Positions 1 through 8,857 are shown, numbered from the stretch's first letter. The stretch is DNA of 42,877 nt from CAYUJH01 sp964394585 (GCA_964394585.1 CAYMYI010000026.1:1-42877); one strand, 5' to 3'. Notes: a model not told the origin generated them from the sequence alone. A program made the numbers and translations.

Positions 1-2609
1 AAGAAGAAGCCTTTGTAGTCGATATCGAACCCAAAGCTACCTGTAACATCAGGATAGATGTTTTGGTCTAGCCAAACACGGTCAGTATCTACGTTCGGGC
101 TTTCAGTAATTTCACCATCAGCCGTTAAGAACAATAGCTCACCATTTTCAGGGTTCACACCTGCATAGCGATACACAAAGTATTCGTTGATTTTACCACC
201 TTCGCGCAGACCAGTTAATCCAGTGATTACTTGGTTATCAGGCGTAGGGATTTCTAATACTTCTTGCTTATTGTAGTTACCTACTGTACGAAGGGTAATG
301 TTCAAGCCATCGTTACCATTGCGAAGTAGGTCGTACTCGATTGACCAATCTACACCACGGTTTTCAAGGCTACCCACGTTCGCTCTAAGCGCAGTTTGGT
401 CATTAATGGCAGAAATAGGACGGTCTTGGAACAAGTCGTTAGTACGTTTTACGTACACATCGAACGTACCTCTTAATCGAGACTCCATCAATTCAACATC
501 TAAACCAACGTTTGTTTGTACAATTTCTTCCCAACGTAGGGTAGAGTTCCCTAACGTGCTCAAGAAAATAGAGTTCAACCCTTGGTAGCCACCACCAGTA
601 GCATATAAGTCTTCTGTTAAGGTAGCACCTGCGAAATAAGCAAATTGCCCCGCAGCATCTACAATGCGCTGGTTACCAGTTACACCGTACGAAGCACGTA
701 GTTTTAATACATCGAAGATTGAGCCATTTAAGAATGCTTCGTTGTGTAAGTTCCAACGGCCACCAATTGAGTAGAATGTACCCCAACGGTTACTTTCTAC
801 GAAGCGGTATGATGCATCGCGACGTAATGTAGCGTTAAAACCAAAGCGAGATTGGTAGTCATAATCAACAGTACCAAAGTAAGAAACTAAGCCTGCCTCT
901 AGTTTATTAGCATTTGCTGCGTCTACGAAAAAGTCATTTGCAGCATTATCGTCTACGAAGCCTGAACCATCGCCAGGAGAGAATGTCTTTGGATCTAAAC
1001 CACGTGCAAAGAATCCAAAGGTGTAGTAGTGTGCTTTAAATGTCTCTTGGAAGATGCTCGCCCCAATGGTATGGTCGCCAAACTTTCTTTCGTAGCTTAA
1101 AGAAGAAATGATATTGTATGAAAGTGTTCTAGTAGACTGTTGGTCAGAAAAACCTGAAGTTGGGTTAGCACCACCACCAAAAAGAAGGGCGTTGAACGAG
1201 TCAGGCGCTTCTGTTCTGATACGTTGCTCATCGGTGAAGTCAGCACCGGCAATTACATTTAATTTTAACCCATCGATTATTTCGTAGTTCACATTTGCAC
1301 TACCAATAATTTTCAATTCATCTTCTGTACGAGTGAACGTTTCGAGAAGGTCCATAATGAACAATGGCGTATTTGCAAATGAAAGTGGCGAAAGGAGCGC
1401 AGCCCCGTTTGTATAGTCGTCAGGCGAAATGTAAGGAACTGACTGGAAAGCACCTAGTACCGGGTTACGGTTAATCCCTGAACCACCAATATTGTTAGGT
1501 TCTTCATTTTTTGAGAAGTTTACTGAAGTGTTCAACGAGTAGTTCAACTTTTCGTTTGCAGAGCGTCCACTAATGTTATTACGCAAGTTATAACGCTGTA
1601 GACTACTGTTTTGTAACACCCCATCTTGGTCGGTAAAGCCAATTGAAGTGAATGTACGCATATTTTCTTTACCGTTAGCAATGGTTAAGTTATGGATTTG
1701 AGAAACCCCAGCATCAAAGAAATAGTCAAACCAATCGGTGTTGGTAGCTGCGGCAATTTCAGCGTCTGTTAAAGAAGCACCTCTACCACGTCCGTTGTCT
1801 CTTTCAAACTGCAATTGTTCTTGAGAGTTCATCAAGTCATAATCCTGATTTTGTAGATAAGTTAGGTTCACCTGGCCAGTATAATTTACTTGTAATCCTG
1901 AACCATATTCGCCACCTTTTGTGGTTACTACTACTACCCCGTTTGCACCACGGTTACCATAGATTGCTGTAGCACCAGCATCTTTCAATACCGTTACCGA
2001 CTCAATGTCGTTCGGGTTCAAACTACGGAAGTTGTCTTCGTCAACCGGAGTACCGTCAATCACGAACAAAGGCTCTGTGTTACCATTGATTGAGCCTACC
2101 CCACGAAGGTTAATTGTAGTGTTACCACCGGGCTGTCCGTTTGAAGTGGTGATATTCAAACCGGCTACCTGGCCTTGTAGCGTTTGAGCAAAGTTAGCGT
2201 TCGGGCGGTTTTGAATACCTTCAGAAGTTACGGTTTGTACCGCAATACTTGAACGTTCCTTTGAAGTAGTCTGATAACCCGTTACAACAACTTCTTCTAG
2301 AAGTTCAGTGTCCGGATTCAAAGCCATATCAATCGTAGAACGACCGGCAATTTCTACCTCTTGTGTTACAAAACCAATGTAGCTGAATACCAACGTGGTA
2401 GCAGCTTCATCTACGTTAATTCTGTACTTTCCATCTAAGTCTGTAACAGTACCCTTGGTTGTACCTTTTACAAACACGTTAACTCCGGGAAGCGGTGTAT
2501 TGTCTTCCGAAGAAGTTACCGTACCACTTACTGTTCCTTGCGCATAGGCAGAAAACCCAATGAGCGCAGATAACAGCAGCGTCAGCGTCAACTGTAATGT
2601 TTTTCTCAT
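1..2609 (-). CDS. SusC/RagA-type TonB-dependent outer-membrane transporter (3' end cut off by window)
   Basis: The reading frame is open from an ATG at 2609 to the left edge, giving 869 visible residues; the C-terminal end of the barrel lies outside. A signal peptide (MRKTLQLTLTLLLSALIG, ending near SAYAQ) is followed by a carboxypeptidase-regulatory-like domain (GTVTSSEDNTPLPGVNV...GKYRI), a TonB-box-like stretch with EEVVVTGYQTT, and a plug domain with the SusC signatures GQVAGLNI, PLFVIDGTPVD and DAGATAIYGNRGANGVV. The rest is aromatic-rich alternating barrel sequence. The family imports glycans, peptides or siderophores across the outer membrane, with energy from TonB-ExbBD and a SusD partner lipoprotein, which would be expected beyond the left edge. 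The substrate cannot be read from the sequence. It diverges from a second receptor gene across a 416 bp spacer. Confidence 0.95.
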   Translation of the reverse strand, partial: MRKTLQLTLTLLLSALIGFSAYAQGTVSGTVTSSEDNTPLPGVNVFVKGTTKGTVTDLDGKYRINVDEAATTLVFSYIGFVTQEVEIAGRSTIDMALNPDTELLEEVVVTGYQTTSKERSSIAVQTVTSEGIQNRPNANFAQTLQGQVAGLNITTSNGQPGGNTTINLRGVGSINGNTEPLFVIDGTPVDEDNFRSLNPNDIESVTVLKDAGATAIYGNRGANGVVVVTTKGGEYGSGLQVNYTGQVNLTYLQNQDYDLMNSQEQLQFERDNGRGRGASLTDAEIAAATNTDWFDYFFDAGVSQIHNLTIANGKENMRTFTSIGFTDQDGVLQNSSLQRYNLRNNISGRSANEKLNYSLNTSVNFSKNEEPNNIGGSGINRNPVLGAFQSVPYISPDDYTNGAALLSPLSFANTPLFIMDLLETFTRTEDELKIIGSANVNYEIIDGLKLNVIAGADFTDEQRIRTEAPDSFNALLFGGGANPTSGFSDQQSTRTLSYNIISSLSYERKFGDHTIGASIFQETFKAHYYTFGFFARGLDPKTFSPGDGSGFVDDNAANDFFVDAANANKLEAGLVSYFGTVDYDYQSRFGFNATLRRDASYRFVESNRWGTFYSIGGRWNLHNEAFLNGSIFDVLKLRASYGVTGNQRIVDAAGQFAYFAGATLTEDLYATGGGYQGLNSIFLSTLGNSTLRWEEIVQTNVGLDVELMESRLRGTFDVYVKRTNDLFQDRPISAINDQTALRANVGSLENRGVDWSIEYDLLRNGNDGLNITLRTVGNYNKQEVLEIPTPDNQVITGLTGLREGGKINEYFVYRYAGVNPENGELLFLTADGEITESPNVDTDRVWLDQNIYPDVTGSFGFDIDYKGFF

Positions 2610-2711
2610 GTGTTTGAAACTTTAATTAATTGATAATAAATGTTGATGAATACGCTAAAGAATGCAGAACCTGTATTCATATTAGCATAGCCTAAATTAT
2701 AATTTTTTCAC

Positions 2712-2727
2712 TAAGTAATAGTACTTA
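2712..2727. repeat. Perfect inverted repeat TAAGTA-N4-TACTTA
   Basis: The arms TAAGTA (2712-2717) and TACTTA (2722-2727) are perfect inverted copies around a 4 bp centre. The element lies about 100 bp upstream of the SusC gene start and 5 bp from a second, larger inverted repeat. The size and symmetry suit a dimeric repressor or activator operator; that function is inferred. Confidence 0.45.
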
Positions 2728-2731
2728 TCTA

Positions 2732-2759
2732 ATAATTTCCCCCTAGATGGGGGGATTAT
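2732..2759. repeat. GC-clamped hairpin, possible operator or 5'-leader stem
   Basis: ATAAT (2732-2736) pairs with ATTAT (2755-2759), and CCCCC (2739-2743) pairs with GGGGG (2749-2753) around the loop TAGAT. A T-G wobble and a one-base bulge join the two helices. A C5/G6 stem inside AT-rich surroundings is unusual here. No T-run follows on either strand, so it does not look like a terminator. Confidence 0.5.
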
Positions 2760-2945
2760 GCGCAATACTGATGAACTCAAGCAAAAGAATTAATAAATTG
2801 AATATGAAATAGTTAAACCTAATATCCCTGCTTTTTTCCAAGCTGTGAATATTCTTTAACAAGAAAAAGCATTTCCCCCCTTCTACGTTCGGCGCCACAA
2901 TCTTCCGTTTCAGCAACGGATTCTACCGATTCAGTCTCTATCGTA

Positions 2946-2976
2946 TTGAGTACCCTATCCTGCCTTTCTACTTTCG
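2946..2976 (+). promoter_or_regulatory. Candidate promoter of the 3026-5407 receptor gene
   Basis: TTG at 2946-2948 is followed after 20 bp by TACTTTCG at 2969-2976, one mismatch from the Bacteroidota -7 box TAnnTTTG at about the usual spacing. Transcription would start near 2983, giving a leader of about 43 nt. Predicted by motif only. Confidence 0.4.
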
Positions 2977-3025
2977 AAGCATCGAATCAGAAAAAAATTA
3001 TTCACCATAAAATGCTTCGTTTGCT

Positions 3026-5407
3026 ATGAAACTCCATGCACGCTTTCTTATTCTCTTTTTGTTTTGCGGCGCGTTGTTCACGTCGTTTGTGAGTACTGCA
3101 CAAACTACTCAGACAATCCGCGGCCAGATTACCGACCAAGACTCCGGTTTTCCTATCATAGGAGCTACCGTTGTGATCCTGAATACCAGCCCGTTGATCG
3201 GCAGTTCTACCGATATCAACGGTTTTTTCAAAATTGAAAATGCCCCGATCGGACGAGTTGCCATCAAAGTATCTGCTATTGGCTACAAAGAAACCGCCCA
3301 AAACAACCTTATAGTGGTAGCAGGCAAGCAGCTCGAAGTAAACTTCAGCCTTACCGAAAGTGTAGAGCAACTTGCAGAAGTTACCGTAACCGCTACACAA
3401 AATAATTTCGATGCCCTCAACGAAACGGCTACCGTAAGTGCGCGCACGTTCGATATGGAACAAACTTCACGGTTTGCCGGCACCCTTAACGACCCCGCCC
3501 GAATGGCGACGAACTTCGCCGGCGTAAGCGGTGCGAATGATGCCCGTAACGATATCATTATTCGAGGAAATTCTCCCTCGGGTGTACTCTGGCGTTTAGA
3601 AGGGATTGACATCCCTAGCCCTAACCATTTTGCCTCGTTTGGCAGTACCGGAGGGCCTGTAAGTATGCTGAACTACAACTTATTAGCAAAATCTGATTTT
3701 ATGACCGGTGCATTCCCCGCAGAGTATGGAAATGCCTTGGCAGGTGCTTTCGACCTACAAATGCGGAAAGGTAACCCTGACACACACGAGTTTTTAGGGC
3801 AAATTGGTTTTAATGGTTTAGAAGTTGGCGCAGAAGGGCCACTTTCTAAAAAAAGTAAAGCCTCTTACCTTGTGAATTATCGATACTCTACATTGGGCGT
3901 GTTCGACGCCATAGGGCTCGACTTGGGCACAGGCGCTGCCGTACCACAATATCAAGATTTGAGCTTCAAAATTAATATCCCTACTGCAAAAGCCGGACGG
4001 TTCACTATTTGGGGGCTTGGTGGCGACAGTAACATCGAACTGCTCGGTAGCGAACTTGACCTGGACAGCGACACCGACTTGTATGGAAACGAAAACGAAG
4101 ACATCTATGTAAAATCACGCACAGCTATTGCCGGTATCACACACACCTATTTTTTCAACCCAAAAACGTCGTATAAGCTATCGCTCGCAGCCACTTACCA
4201 ACGCGAAGGGGTCGATATTGATTCTATCAGTAGTACCAACCGAAGCATTTTAGAACGTTATGCCGAAATCAACTTACAACAAAATAAATACTCCGCGCAC
4301 CTGATGGTCAACCATAAACTCAATGCAAAAAACACATTTAATATAGGAGTGATGGCCGATTACTTCGATGTGCAATTTGCCGATAGCACCCTGCTTTCTA
4401 CCGGATGGTTTACTATCAAAGAAGGGCAAGGCTCCTCTACCCTACTCCGTGCATATGCCAACTGGCAGCACCGTTTCACCGACGATTTCGTACTGAATGT
4501 GGGGGTTCATCAAATGCACTACACGCTAAGCCAAAGTACTGCGATAGAACCTAGAGTAGGCATTAAATACCAAGCTACGGAAAAGCAAAGTTTTGCCCTC
4601 GCCTATGGCTTGCATCACCAATTGCAACCGCTTCCTACCTACTACACACAAACCGAACAAGCCAATGGCAGCCTACTCCCTCTGAACGAAGATATGGGCT
4701 TCACCCAAAGCCAACATCTGGTGTTTGGGTATACCAATCAACTTTTTAGCGACTTACGCATAAAAGCCGAACTTTATTATCAGATGATTGACAATGTACC
4801 TGTAGAGCGTTTTGCCTCTTCGTTTTCGATGCTCAACGCCGGTGCTGACTTCGGCACACCAGATAACGGTGATTTAGTAAACGAAGGCGAAGGACGTAAC
4901 TATGGCCTGGAGCTTTCCGTGGAGAAATCGTTCAGTAAAAATTATTACTTCATGCTGAATGCATCTTTATTCAATGCAGAGTACAAAGGAAGTGATGGAG
5001 TGTGGCGGAACTCTGCATTCAACGGGCGTTATGTGGCGAACCTGTTAGCTGGCAAGGAATGGAAACTGGGTACCAACAGCACTTTAGCAGTCGATTGGAA
5101 AATTACGGCAGCAGGGGGGCGTTATTATACCCCAATCGACTTAGAGAAATCGCGGGAGATGGGTTTTGAAGTATTGCAAGAAGACAATGCATTTTCCGAA
5201 CAATTCCAAGATTACTTCCGTACCGACCTAAAAATTTCTTATCGGATGAATAAACGAAAAATTACGCACGAATTTGCCCTTGACCTCCGAAACATTAGCA
5301 ATACGCAAAACGAGTTTCGCAAGTCGTACAACCGTAGGACAGGAACTGTTACTACAGAATATCAACTCGGTTTATTTCCCGTACCACAGTATCGAATTTT
5401 GTTCTAG
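3026..5407 (+). CDS. TonB-dependent receptor with carboxypeptidase-like regulatory domain
   Basis: 793 residues from ATG 3026. A signal peptide (about residues 1-25, ending near FVSTAQ) is followed by a CarboxypepD_reg-like domain (IRGQITDQDSGFPIIGA to about residue 110), a TonB-linked plug (NDIIIRGNSPSGVLWRLEG and PAEYGNALAGAFDL) and a 22-strand-type barrel with frequent aromatic turns. It lacks the SusC-specific plug signatures and is shorter than SusC, so it belongs to the general TonB-dependent receptor group without a SusD partner. It should bind a ligand at the cell surface and import it using proton-motive force relayed by TonB; the ligand is unknown. The gene stands alone, with a strong terminator 20 bp after the stop. 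Confidence 0.93.
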   Translation: MKLHARFLILFLFCGALFTSFVSTAQTTQTIRGQITDQDSGFPIIGATVVILNTSPLIGSSTDINGFFKIENAPIGRVAIKVSAIGYKETAQNNLIVVAGKQLEVNFSLTESVEQLAEVTVTATQNNFDALNETATVSARTFDMEQTSRFAGTLNDPARMATNFAGVSGANDARNDIIIRGNSPSGVLWRLEGIDIPSPNHFASFGSTGGPVSMLNYNLLAKSDFMTGAFPAEYGNALAGAFDLQMRKGNPDTHEFLGQIGFNGLEVGAEGPLSKKSKASYLVNYRYSTLGVFDAIGLDLGTGAAVPQYQDLSFKINIPTAKAGRFTIWGLGGDSNIELLGSELDLDSDTDLYGNENEDIYVKSRTAIAGITHTYFFNPKTSYKLSLAATYQREGVDIDSISSTNRSILERYAEINLQQNKYSAHLMVNHKLNAKNTFNIGVMADYFDVQFADSTLLSTGWFTIKEGQGSSTLLRAYANWQHRFTDDFVLNVGVHQMHYTLSQSTAIEPRVGIKYQATEKQSFALAYGLHHQLQPLPTYYTQTEQANGSLLPLNEDMGFTQSQHLVFGYTNQLFSDLRIKAELYYQMIDNVPVERFASSFSMLNAGADFGTPDNGDLVNEGEGRNYGLELSVEKSFSKNYYFMLNASLFNAEYKGSDGVWRNSAFNGRYVANLLAGKEWKLGTNSTLAVDWKITAAGGRYYTPIDLEKSREMGFEVLQEDNAFSEQFQDYFRTDLKISYRMNKRKITHEFALDLRNISNTQNEFRKSYNRRTGTVTTEYQLGLFPVPQYRILF

Positions 5408-5428
5408 TCAATCCTGTTTTTAATTTGG

Positions 5429-5457
5429 AAGCCCTTACTTTTCGTAGGGGCTTTTTA
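5429..5457 (+). terminator. Rho-independent terminator of the receptor gene
   Basis: AAGCCCTTAC (5429-5438) pairs with GTAGGGGCTT (5444-5453), 10 bp with one G-T pair and loop TTTTC, running into a T-tract at 5452-5456. Confidence 0.85.
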
Positions 5458-5498
5458 TTGATACAATCATTTTAATAAAACAGAATTTTCGACAACGC

Positions 5499-6005
5499 AT
5501 GTTAGTACCTTTTGAAGCACTCCCCCCCAACGCTCGCCTGTGGATTTACCAAGCTAGCCGCCCGCTTTCCGAAACCGAATGCCAACAAATTGAAACTGCC
5601 GCGGAAACATTCATCGAATCGTGGGACGCTCACGGCGCACCGCTACAAGCAGCATATGGCATTCCATTTCAGCACTTTTTGATCATTGGAGTAAACCAAG
5701 GCTATAACTTGCCTTCGGGTTGTTCCATCGACAAATCGGTTGAACTCGTACGCCAGCTCGAACAAACTCTAGGCATTCCGTTTTTCGAGCGCACCCAAAT
5801 AGCATTTTGGATCAACGAACGCATCCAAACCTATCCGCTTGCCCAGCTCAAATCGCTCGTAGCCGAAGGAATTCTTTCTGCCGATACACTTGTTTTTGAT
5901 AACACGATACAAACTAAAGAAGCTTTGGAAACCGCTTGGCGCAAGCCTATGAAAGAGAGTTGGGCAAAACGCTATTTACCTAAAACTGCTCAAACAGCAA
6001 GTTAA
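5499..6005 (+). CDS. Conserved Bacteroidota protein, often labelled 'ABC transporter ATPase'
   Basis: 168 residues from ATG 5499. The opening MLVPFEALPPNARLWIYQ and the central SGCSIDKSV segment match a single-domain family widespread in Bacteroidota whose members often carry the database name 'ABC transporter ATPase'. No Walker A, Walker B or ABC signature motif is present, so that name is not supported by the sequence. No signal peptide or membrane helix is seen, so it is probably cytoplasmic. Cys and Asp in SGCSID are the most family-typical residues. The function is unknown. Its last 26 bp overlap the 3' end of the convergent gene at 5980-6465. Confidence 0.85.
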   Translation: MLVPFEALPPNARLWIYQASRPLSETECQQIETAAETFIESWDAHGAPLQAAYGIPFQHFLIIGVNQGYNLPSGCSIDKSVELVRQLEQTLGIPFFERTQIAFWINERIQTYPLAQLKSLVAEGILSADTLVFDNTIQTKEALETAWRKPMKESWAKRYLPKTAQTAS

Positions 6006-6465
6006 ACTTCTCTTGGGCGAGTTTCACCTGTTTTTGAAAGCTAGCAAAGGCTACCAAGTAGTTTACAATAAGGAGGGTTGCGCTAATGAGCGCCAAGTTC
6101 ATCCGTGGGATGCCAAATGAAAACAAGAGGGTAAAAAACAGCGTGAGCACCGTCCAGGTAATGAGAAAAAAACGCGTGTTTTTAAATAATTGATATTTCA
6201 AAAAAAGGATAGAACCGCTGGAAGTAGTTTCTATTTTCCCATTAATAATAGGATTGTAACTATGAAAAAGCTCCTGGGCAGGAGCTAACACAAACGCATC
6301 TTGCGCAATATTACCACGAAACCAATAGCGCCGATCCGGACGCAAACCCGCTGGTACAGTAACACCAGCAGGGTGCGTTTTTTGTTCAATTGCCTGCAAA
6401 ACCCGCTGCGAGGGGAAGGGCAACACCATAGTTATATTGCGCTCTGGTAATAGTGGCAAATTCAT
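5980..6465 (-). CDS. Hypothetical two-helix membrane protein
   Basis: 161 residues from ATG 6465. I do not recognise the family. The N-terminal half is soluble (residues 1-95, with a FHSYNPIINGKIETTSSGSI segment). Two hydrophobic helices follow, near residues 98-118 (FFLITWTVLTLFFTLLFSFG) and 124-144 (LALISATLLIVNYLVAFASF), then a short charged tail (QKQVKLAQEKFNLLFEQF). This predicts an inner-membrane protein with both ends in the cytoplasm. It is convergent with the 5499-6005 gene, overlapping it by 26 bp, and 18 bp downstream of ridA on the same strand, so it may be the last gene of that transcript. Confidence 0.7.
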   Translation of the reverse strand: MNLPLLPERNITMVLPFPSQRVLQAIEQKTHPAGVTVPAGLRPDRRYWFRGNIAQDAFVLAPAQELFHSYNPIINGKIETTSSGSILFLKYQLFKNTRFFLITWTVLTLFFTLLFSFGIPRMNLALISATLLIVNYLVAFASFQKQVKLAQEKFNLLFEQF

Positions 6466-6483
6466 TGCAAAAAAACTATTGGT

Positions 6484-6861
6484 CTATTCGATTGCTATGC
6501 ATGAAATTTCAACATTCACGGCTTTGGGCAAGCGGCTTACTTCCACAGTTTCACGCGCCGGTGGATTTTCTGTAAAATACTGTCCGTAGACTTCATTTAT
6601 CCGCTGGAAGTTGCCCATATCGCTCACAAAAATTGAGCATTTCACTACATTTTCAAACCCCATGCCTGCAGCTTCTAAAATTGCGGCTAGGTTTCTCATC
6701 ACTCGGTGAGTTTCTTCCTCTATTTCGTGGGTAATCAAATCGCCTGTTTCGGGGTCGAGCGCAATTTGGCCCGAAACATACAGTGTCCCATGATGTTTCA
6801 CCGCTTGGCTGTATGGGCCTATCGGGGCAGGAGCTTTATCAGTTTGAATTATTTTTTTCAT
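6484..6861 (-). CDS. ridA: RidA-family enamine/imine deaminase
   Basis: 125 residues from ATG 6861. An upstream ATG at 6906 would overlap the preceding gene, while MKKIIQTDKAPAPIGPYSQA is the standard family start and has AAGGAT about 10 nt upstream. Family hallmarks are IGPYSQA (14-20), VSGQIALDP, and the active-site arginine in PPARETVEVSRLP (R103), with Glu in VEISCIA (E118). RidA hydrolyses reactive 2-aminoacrylate and related enamines released by PLP enzymes, producing 2-ketoacids and ammonia, and so protects cytoplasmic PLP enzymes. It lies 17 bp downstream of the epimerase gene, probably on one transcript, though no functional link is evident. Confidence 0.93.
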   Translation of the reverse strand: MKKIIQTDKAPAPIGPYSQAVKHHGTLYVSGQIALDPETGDLITHEIEEETHRVMRNLAAILEAAGMGFENVVKCSIFVSDMGNFQRINEVYGQYFTENPPARETVEVSRLPKAVNVEISCIAIE

Positions 6862-6878
6862 ACGTGTATCCTTAAAGT

Positions 6879-7874
6879 TTATATGATAAGATTTTCTTGA
6901 TACCATGCAAATGTACGCCGAATTCCTTCGTGAAAAGAAACCTCTGGCGCATAGCTCAAATACGTTTTTGCTTTTTGAATATCTGCCAAACTGAATTTTA
7001 CATCACCAAGGCGCGGAGGCTCAAAATGGGGTTGTAGGGCTGTATTATCTGATAGGGTAATCATCTCAAGTGCCAAATCGAGTACACTCGTTCTTTGCCC
7101 ATTGCCAATGTTGAACACTTCGCCAAACGCCTTTTTTTCGGCAAAACAAGCCAGCACATTTGCTTTTACTACATTTTCGATAAACGTGAAATCGCGCGCC
7201 TGCGTGCCATCACCAAAAATACACGGTGGTTTTCCTTCTAAAACTGCCTTAGCGAATAGCGGAATTACAGCGGCATATGCTGAATGGGCGCTTTGCCGAG
7301 ATCCGTATACATTGAAATAGCGCAAACCTATCGTAGGGAGTTGGTAGCTTTGGTAAAACGATTGAGCGTACAGTTCGCAAGCATACTTACTAGCCGCATA
7401 GGGCGAAAGCGGAGCGCCTTCTATACCTTCTTTTTTGGGTAAATCGGGGTGATTGCCATACACTGAAGAAGAGGAGGCATACACAAAGCACTTTACTCCT
7501 ACCTTTTGCGAAGCCACCAACATATTTAGCGTGCCGGTTACGTTGGCATGATGCGTAGCTTCTGGCTTCGCAATACTCCGAGGCACAGAACCTAACGCTG
7601 CTTGATGTAAAACAAAATCAATTCCGCCAGCTACTGCCATTTCGCAATCTTCTGCATAGGTAATATCCCCTTTTATAAATTGAAAATGCGGATGTTCAAT
7701 CGCGTTCTGTAAGTTTTTTAATGACCCATTGCTAAGGTCATCAATCACACGAACTTGTTTAGCGTTGTGCTGCAACAAGTATTCTACCAAGTGCGACCCA
7801 ATAAAGCCCGCTCCTCCGGTTACTAAAAAATTATACTGAGATAAATCTGCAGTATGATAGGGCGTAGCATACAT
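6879..7874 (-). CDS. NAD-dependent nucleotide-sugar 4-epimerase (WbpP-like extended SDR)
   Basis: 331 residues from ATG 7874; a TTG 12 codons upstream is the only alternative. The Rossmann motif TGGAGFIGSH (residues 19-28), the SSSSVYG segment and the catalytic pair Y159/K163 in SPYAASKYACE define an extended short-chain dehydrogenase. GSVPRSI and GDGTQARDFTFI resemble UDP-N-acetylglucosamine 4-epimerases (WbpP group) more than classical GalE, but UDP-glucuronate 4-epimerase activity cannot be excluded. The enzyme would supply sugar nucleotides for LPS, capsule or exopolysaccharide in the cytoplasm. It is followed directly by ridA. No other polysaccharide genes lie nearby. Confidence 0.88.
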   Translation of the reverse strand: MYATPYHTADLSQYNFLVTGGAGFIGSHLVEYLLQHNAKQVRVIDDLSNGSLKNLQNAIEHPHFQFIKGDITYAEDCEMAVAGGIDFVLHQAALGSVPRSIAKPEATHHANVTGTLNMLVASQKVGVKCFVYASSSSVYGNHPDLPKKEGIEGAPLSPYAASKYACELYAQSFYQSYQLPTIGLRYFNVYGSRQSAHSAYAAVIPLFAKAVLEGKPPCIFGDGTQARDFTFIENVVKANVLACFAEKKAFGEVFNIGNGQRTSVLDLALEMITLSDNTALQPHFEPPRLGDVKFSLADIQKAKTYLSYAPEVSFHEGIRRTFAWYQENLII

Positions 7875-7949
7875 AAGTACCTGCGTTTCCTTTTTAACGA
7901 ATGATTGCAAACGTACAGAGGTGGGTGTACTATTACTAGCTTTTCACCT

Positions 7950-7957
7950 CAAAACTA
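7950..7957 (-). promoter_or_regulatory. Candidate -7 box for the epimerase-ridA transcript
   Basis: Read leftward, TAGTTTTG matches TAnnTTTG exactly. No good -33 TTG lies at the usual spacing. It would start a transcript near 7943, about 70 nt before the ATG. Confidence 0.4.
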
Positions 7958-8047
7958 ACGAGTTCTCCAAAAATTTTATGTGTTTTTCCAACTTTTTCTG
8001 AGTGTTATCAGCTGAACCTATACGCCCAACCTTCTCATAGTTGCATC

Positions 8048-8078
8048 AAAAAAAGAGGCTATCTTATGAATAGCCTCT
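8048..8078 (-). terminator. Rho-independent terminator of the yceI gene
   Basis: AGAGGCTAT (8054-8062) and ATAGCCTCT (8070-8078) form a perfect 9 bp stem with a 7 nt loop. On the minus strand the stem runs into T6 (8048-8053). It lies 33 bp past the stop codon. Confidence 0.85.
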
Positions 8079-8111
8079 CTTTTATAGATGATAGAATCGA
8101 TTCTGATTCGA

Positions 8112-8810
8112 TTACATAGTAGCCGTAAGGTTAAACTCTAACTCAACATCGTCGCTGATGATGTTTTCTTTGATTACATCTTCCAACGAACCTGAATTAT
8201 AGCTTACTCCAAACTTAGTGCGGTCGAACGTCATTGTGCCTTTAATCATTGCCATGTTGCCTTCAGCCGATACAGTAACAGGGAATGAAATTTCTTCTGT
8301 TACTCCTTTTACAGTTAAGTCGCCTGTGATGGTGTGTGTACCATCCCCTCCGCTAATAGCTTCTACGTTTTTGATAGTAAACGTTGCTGAAGGGAATTGC
8401 TCTACAGAGAAGAAGTCAGCATCTGAAAGGTGACCTACCAATTTGGCATTCTTTTCGGCATCATCGGTGATATCGTCTACAGTGATTGAAGTCATGTCGA
8501 TTTCAAGCGAACCACCGGTAATGTTGCCGTCAGCCACTGTGAACGAACCGCTAGAAAGCATAATTCTACCATAGTGTTCGTAGCTTTTGCCAATGTGTGT
8601 TCCAGTCCATTTAAGGGCATTGCTAGAGTCCGCAGCAATGGTGTAAGTACCAGCCGCGAGTCCGGGTGCTGCAGCTTCCATGGTTTCGGTAGAAGCTTCT
8701 GCGGTAGTTTCTTCGCTAGTGGCTTCTTCTTGTGTACCCTGGTTACCTCCACAGCTTGCGAACAACGCAATTGCAGTAATCATCAGAAAGGATTTCCAAA
8801 GAGTTTTCAT
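8112..8810 (-). CDS. YceI-family lipoprotein
   Basis: 232 residues from ATG 8810. The lipobox FASC puts the lipidated Cys at residue 20, followed by an acidic, Thr/Glu-rich linker (about 21-50). The YceI lipocalin-like domain fills residues 52-232: GTYTIAADSSNALKWTGTHI, SLEIDMTSI, LSDADFFSVEQFPSATF, TGDLTVKGVTEEISFPV and MTFDRTKFGV. YceI proteins are periplasmic or surface barrels that bind isoprenoid or amide lipids; the ligand here is unknown. It is a single-gene unit with its own promoter candidate (8858-8887) and terminator. Confidence 0.93.
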   Translation of the reverse strand: MKTLWKSFLMITAIALFASCGGNQGTQEEATSEETTAEASTETMEAAAPGLAAGTYTIAADSSNALKWTGTHIGKSYEHYGRIMLSSGSFTVADGNITGGSLEIDMTSITVDDITDDAEKNAKLVGHLSDADFFSVEQFPSATFTIKNVEAISGGDGTHTITGDLTVKGVTEEISFPVTVSAEGNMAMIKGTMTFDRTKFGVSYNSGSLEDVIKENIISDDVELEFNLTATM

Positions 8811-8857
8811 TGTCTTGTGTTTTTAATGTTCAATAATTTAAGAGAAAACTTATACGC

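Larger units (their letters stand above)
2610..3025. other. Divergent intergenic spacer between two TonB-dependent receptors
   Basis: 416 bp with no convincing gene. It must hold the promoters of both divergent receptor genes. Visible are two adjacent inverted repeats (2712-2727 and 2732-2759), a 6 bp hairpin TCCGTT/AACGGA at 2904-2920, and a plausible rightward promoter at 2946-2976. No exact TAnnTTTG box was found for the leftward SusC gene; the nearest is TAATTTAG (2692-2699, read leftward), with one mismatch. Confidence 0.7.

Noticed and set aside
3002..3463. 153-codon open frame antisense to the start of the second TonB receptor
   Set aside because: It overlaps the signal peptide, regulatory domain and plug of a clear receptor; no recognisable domain.
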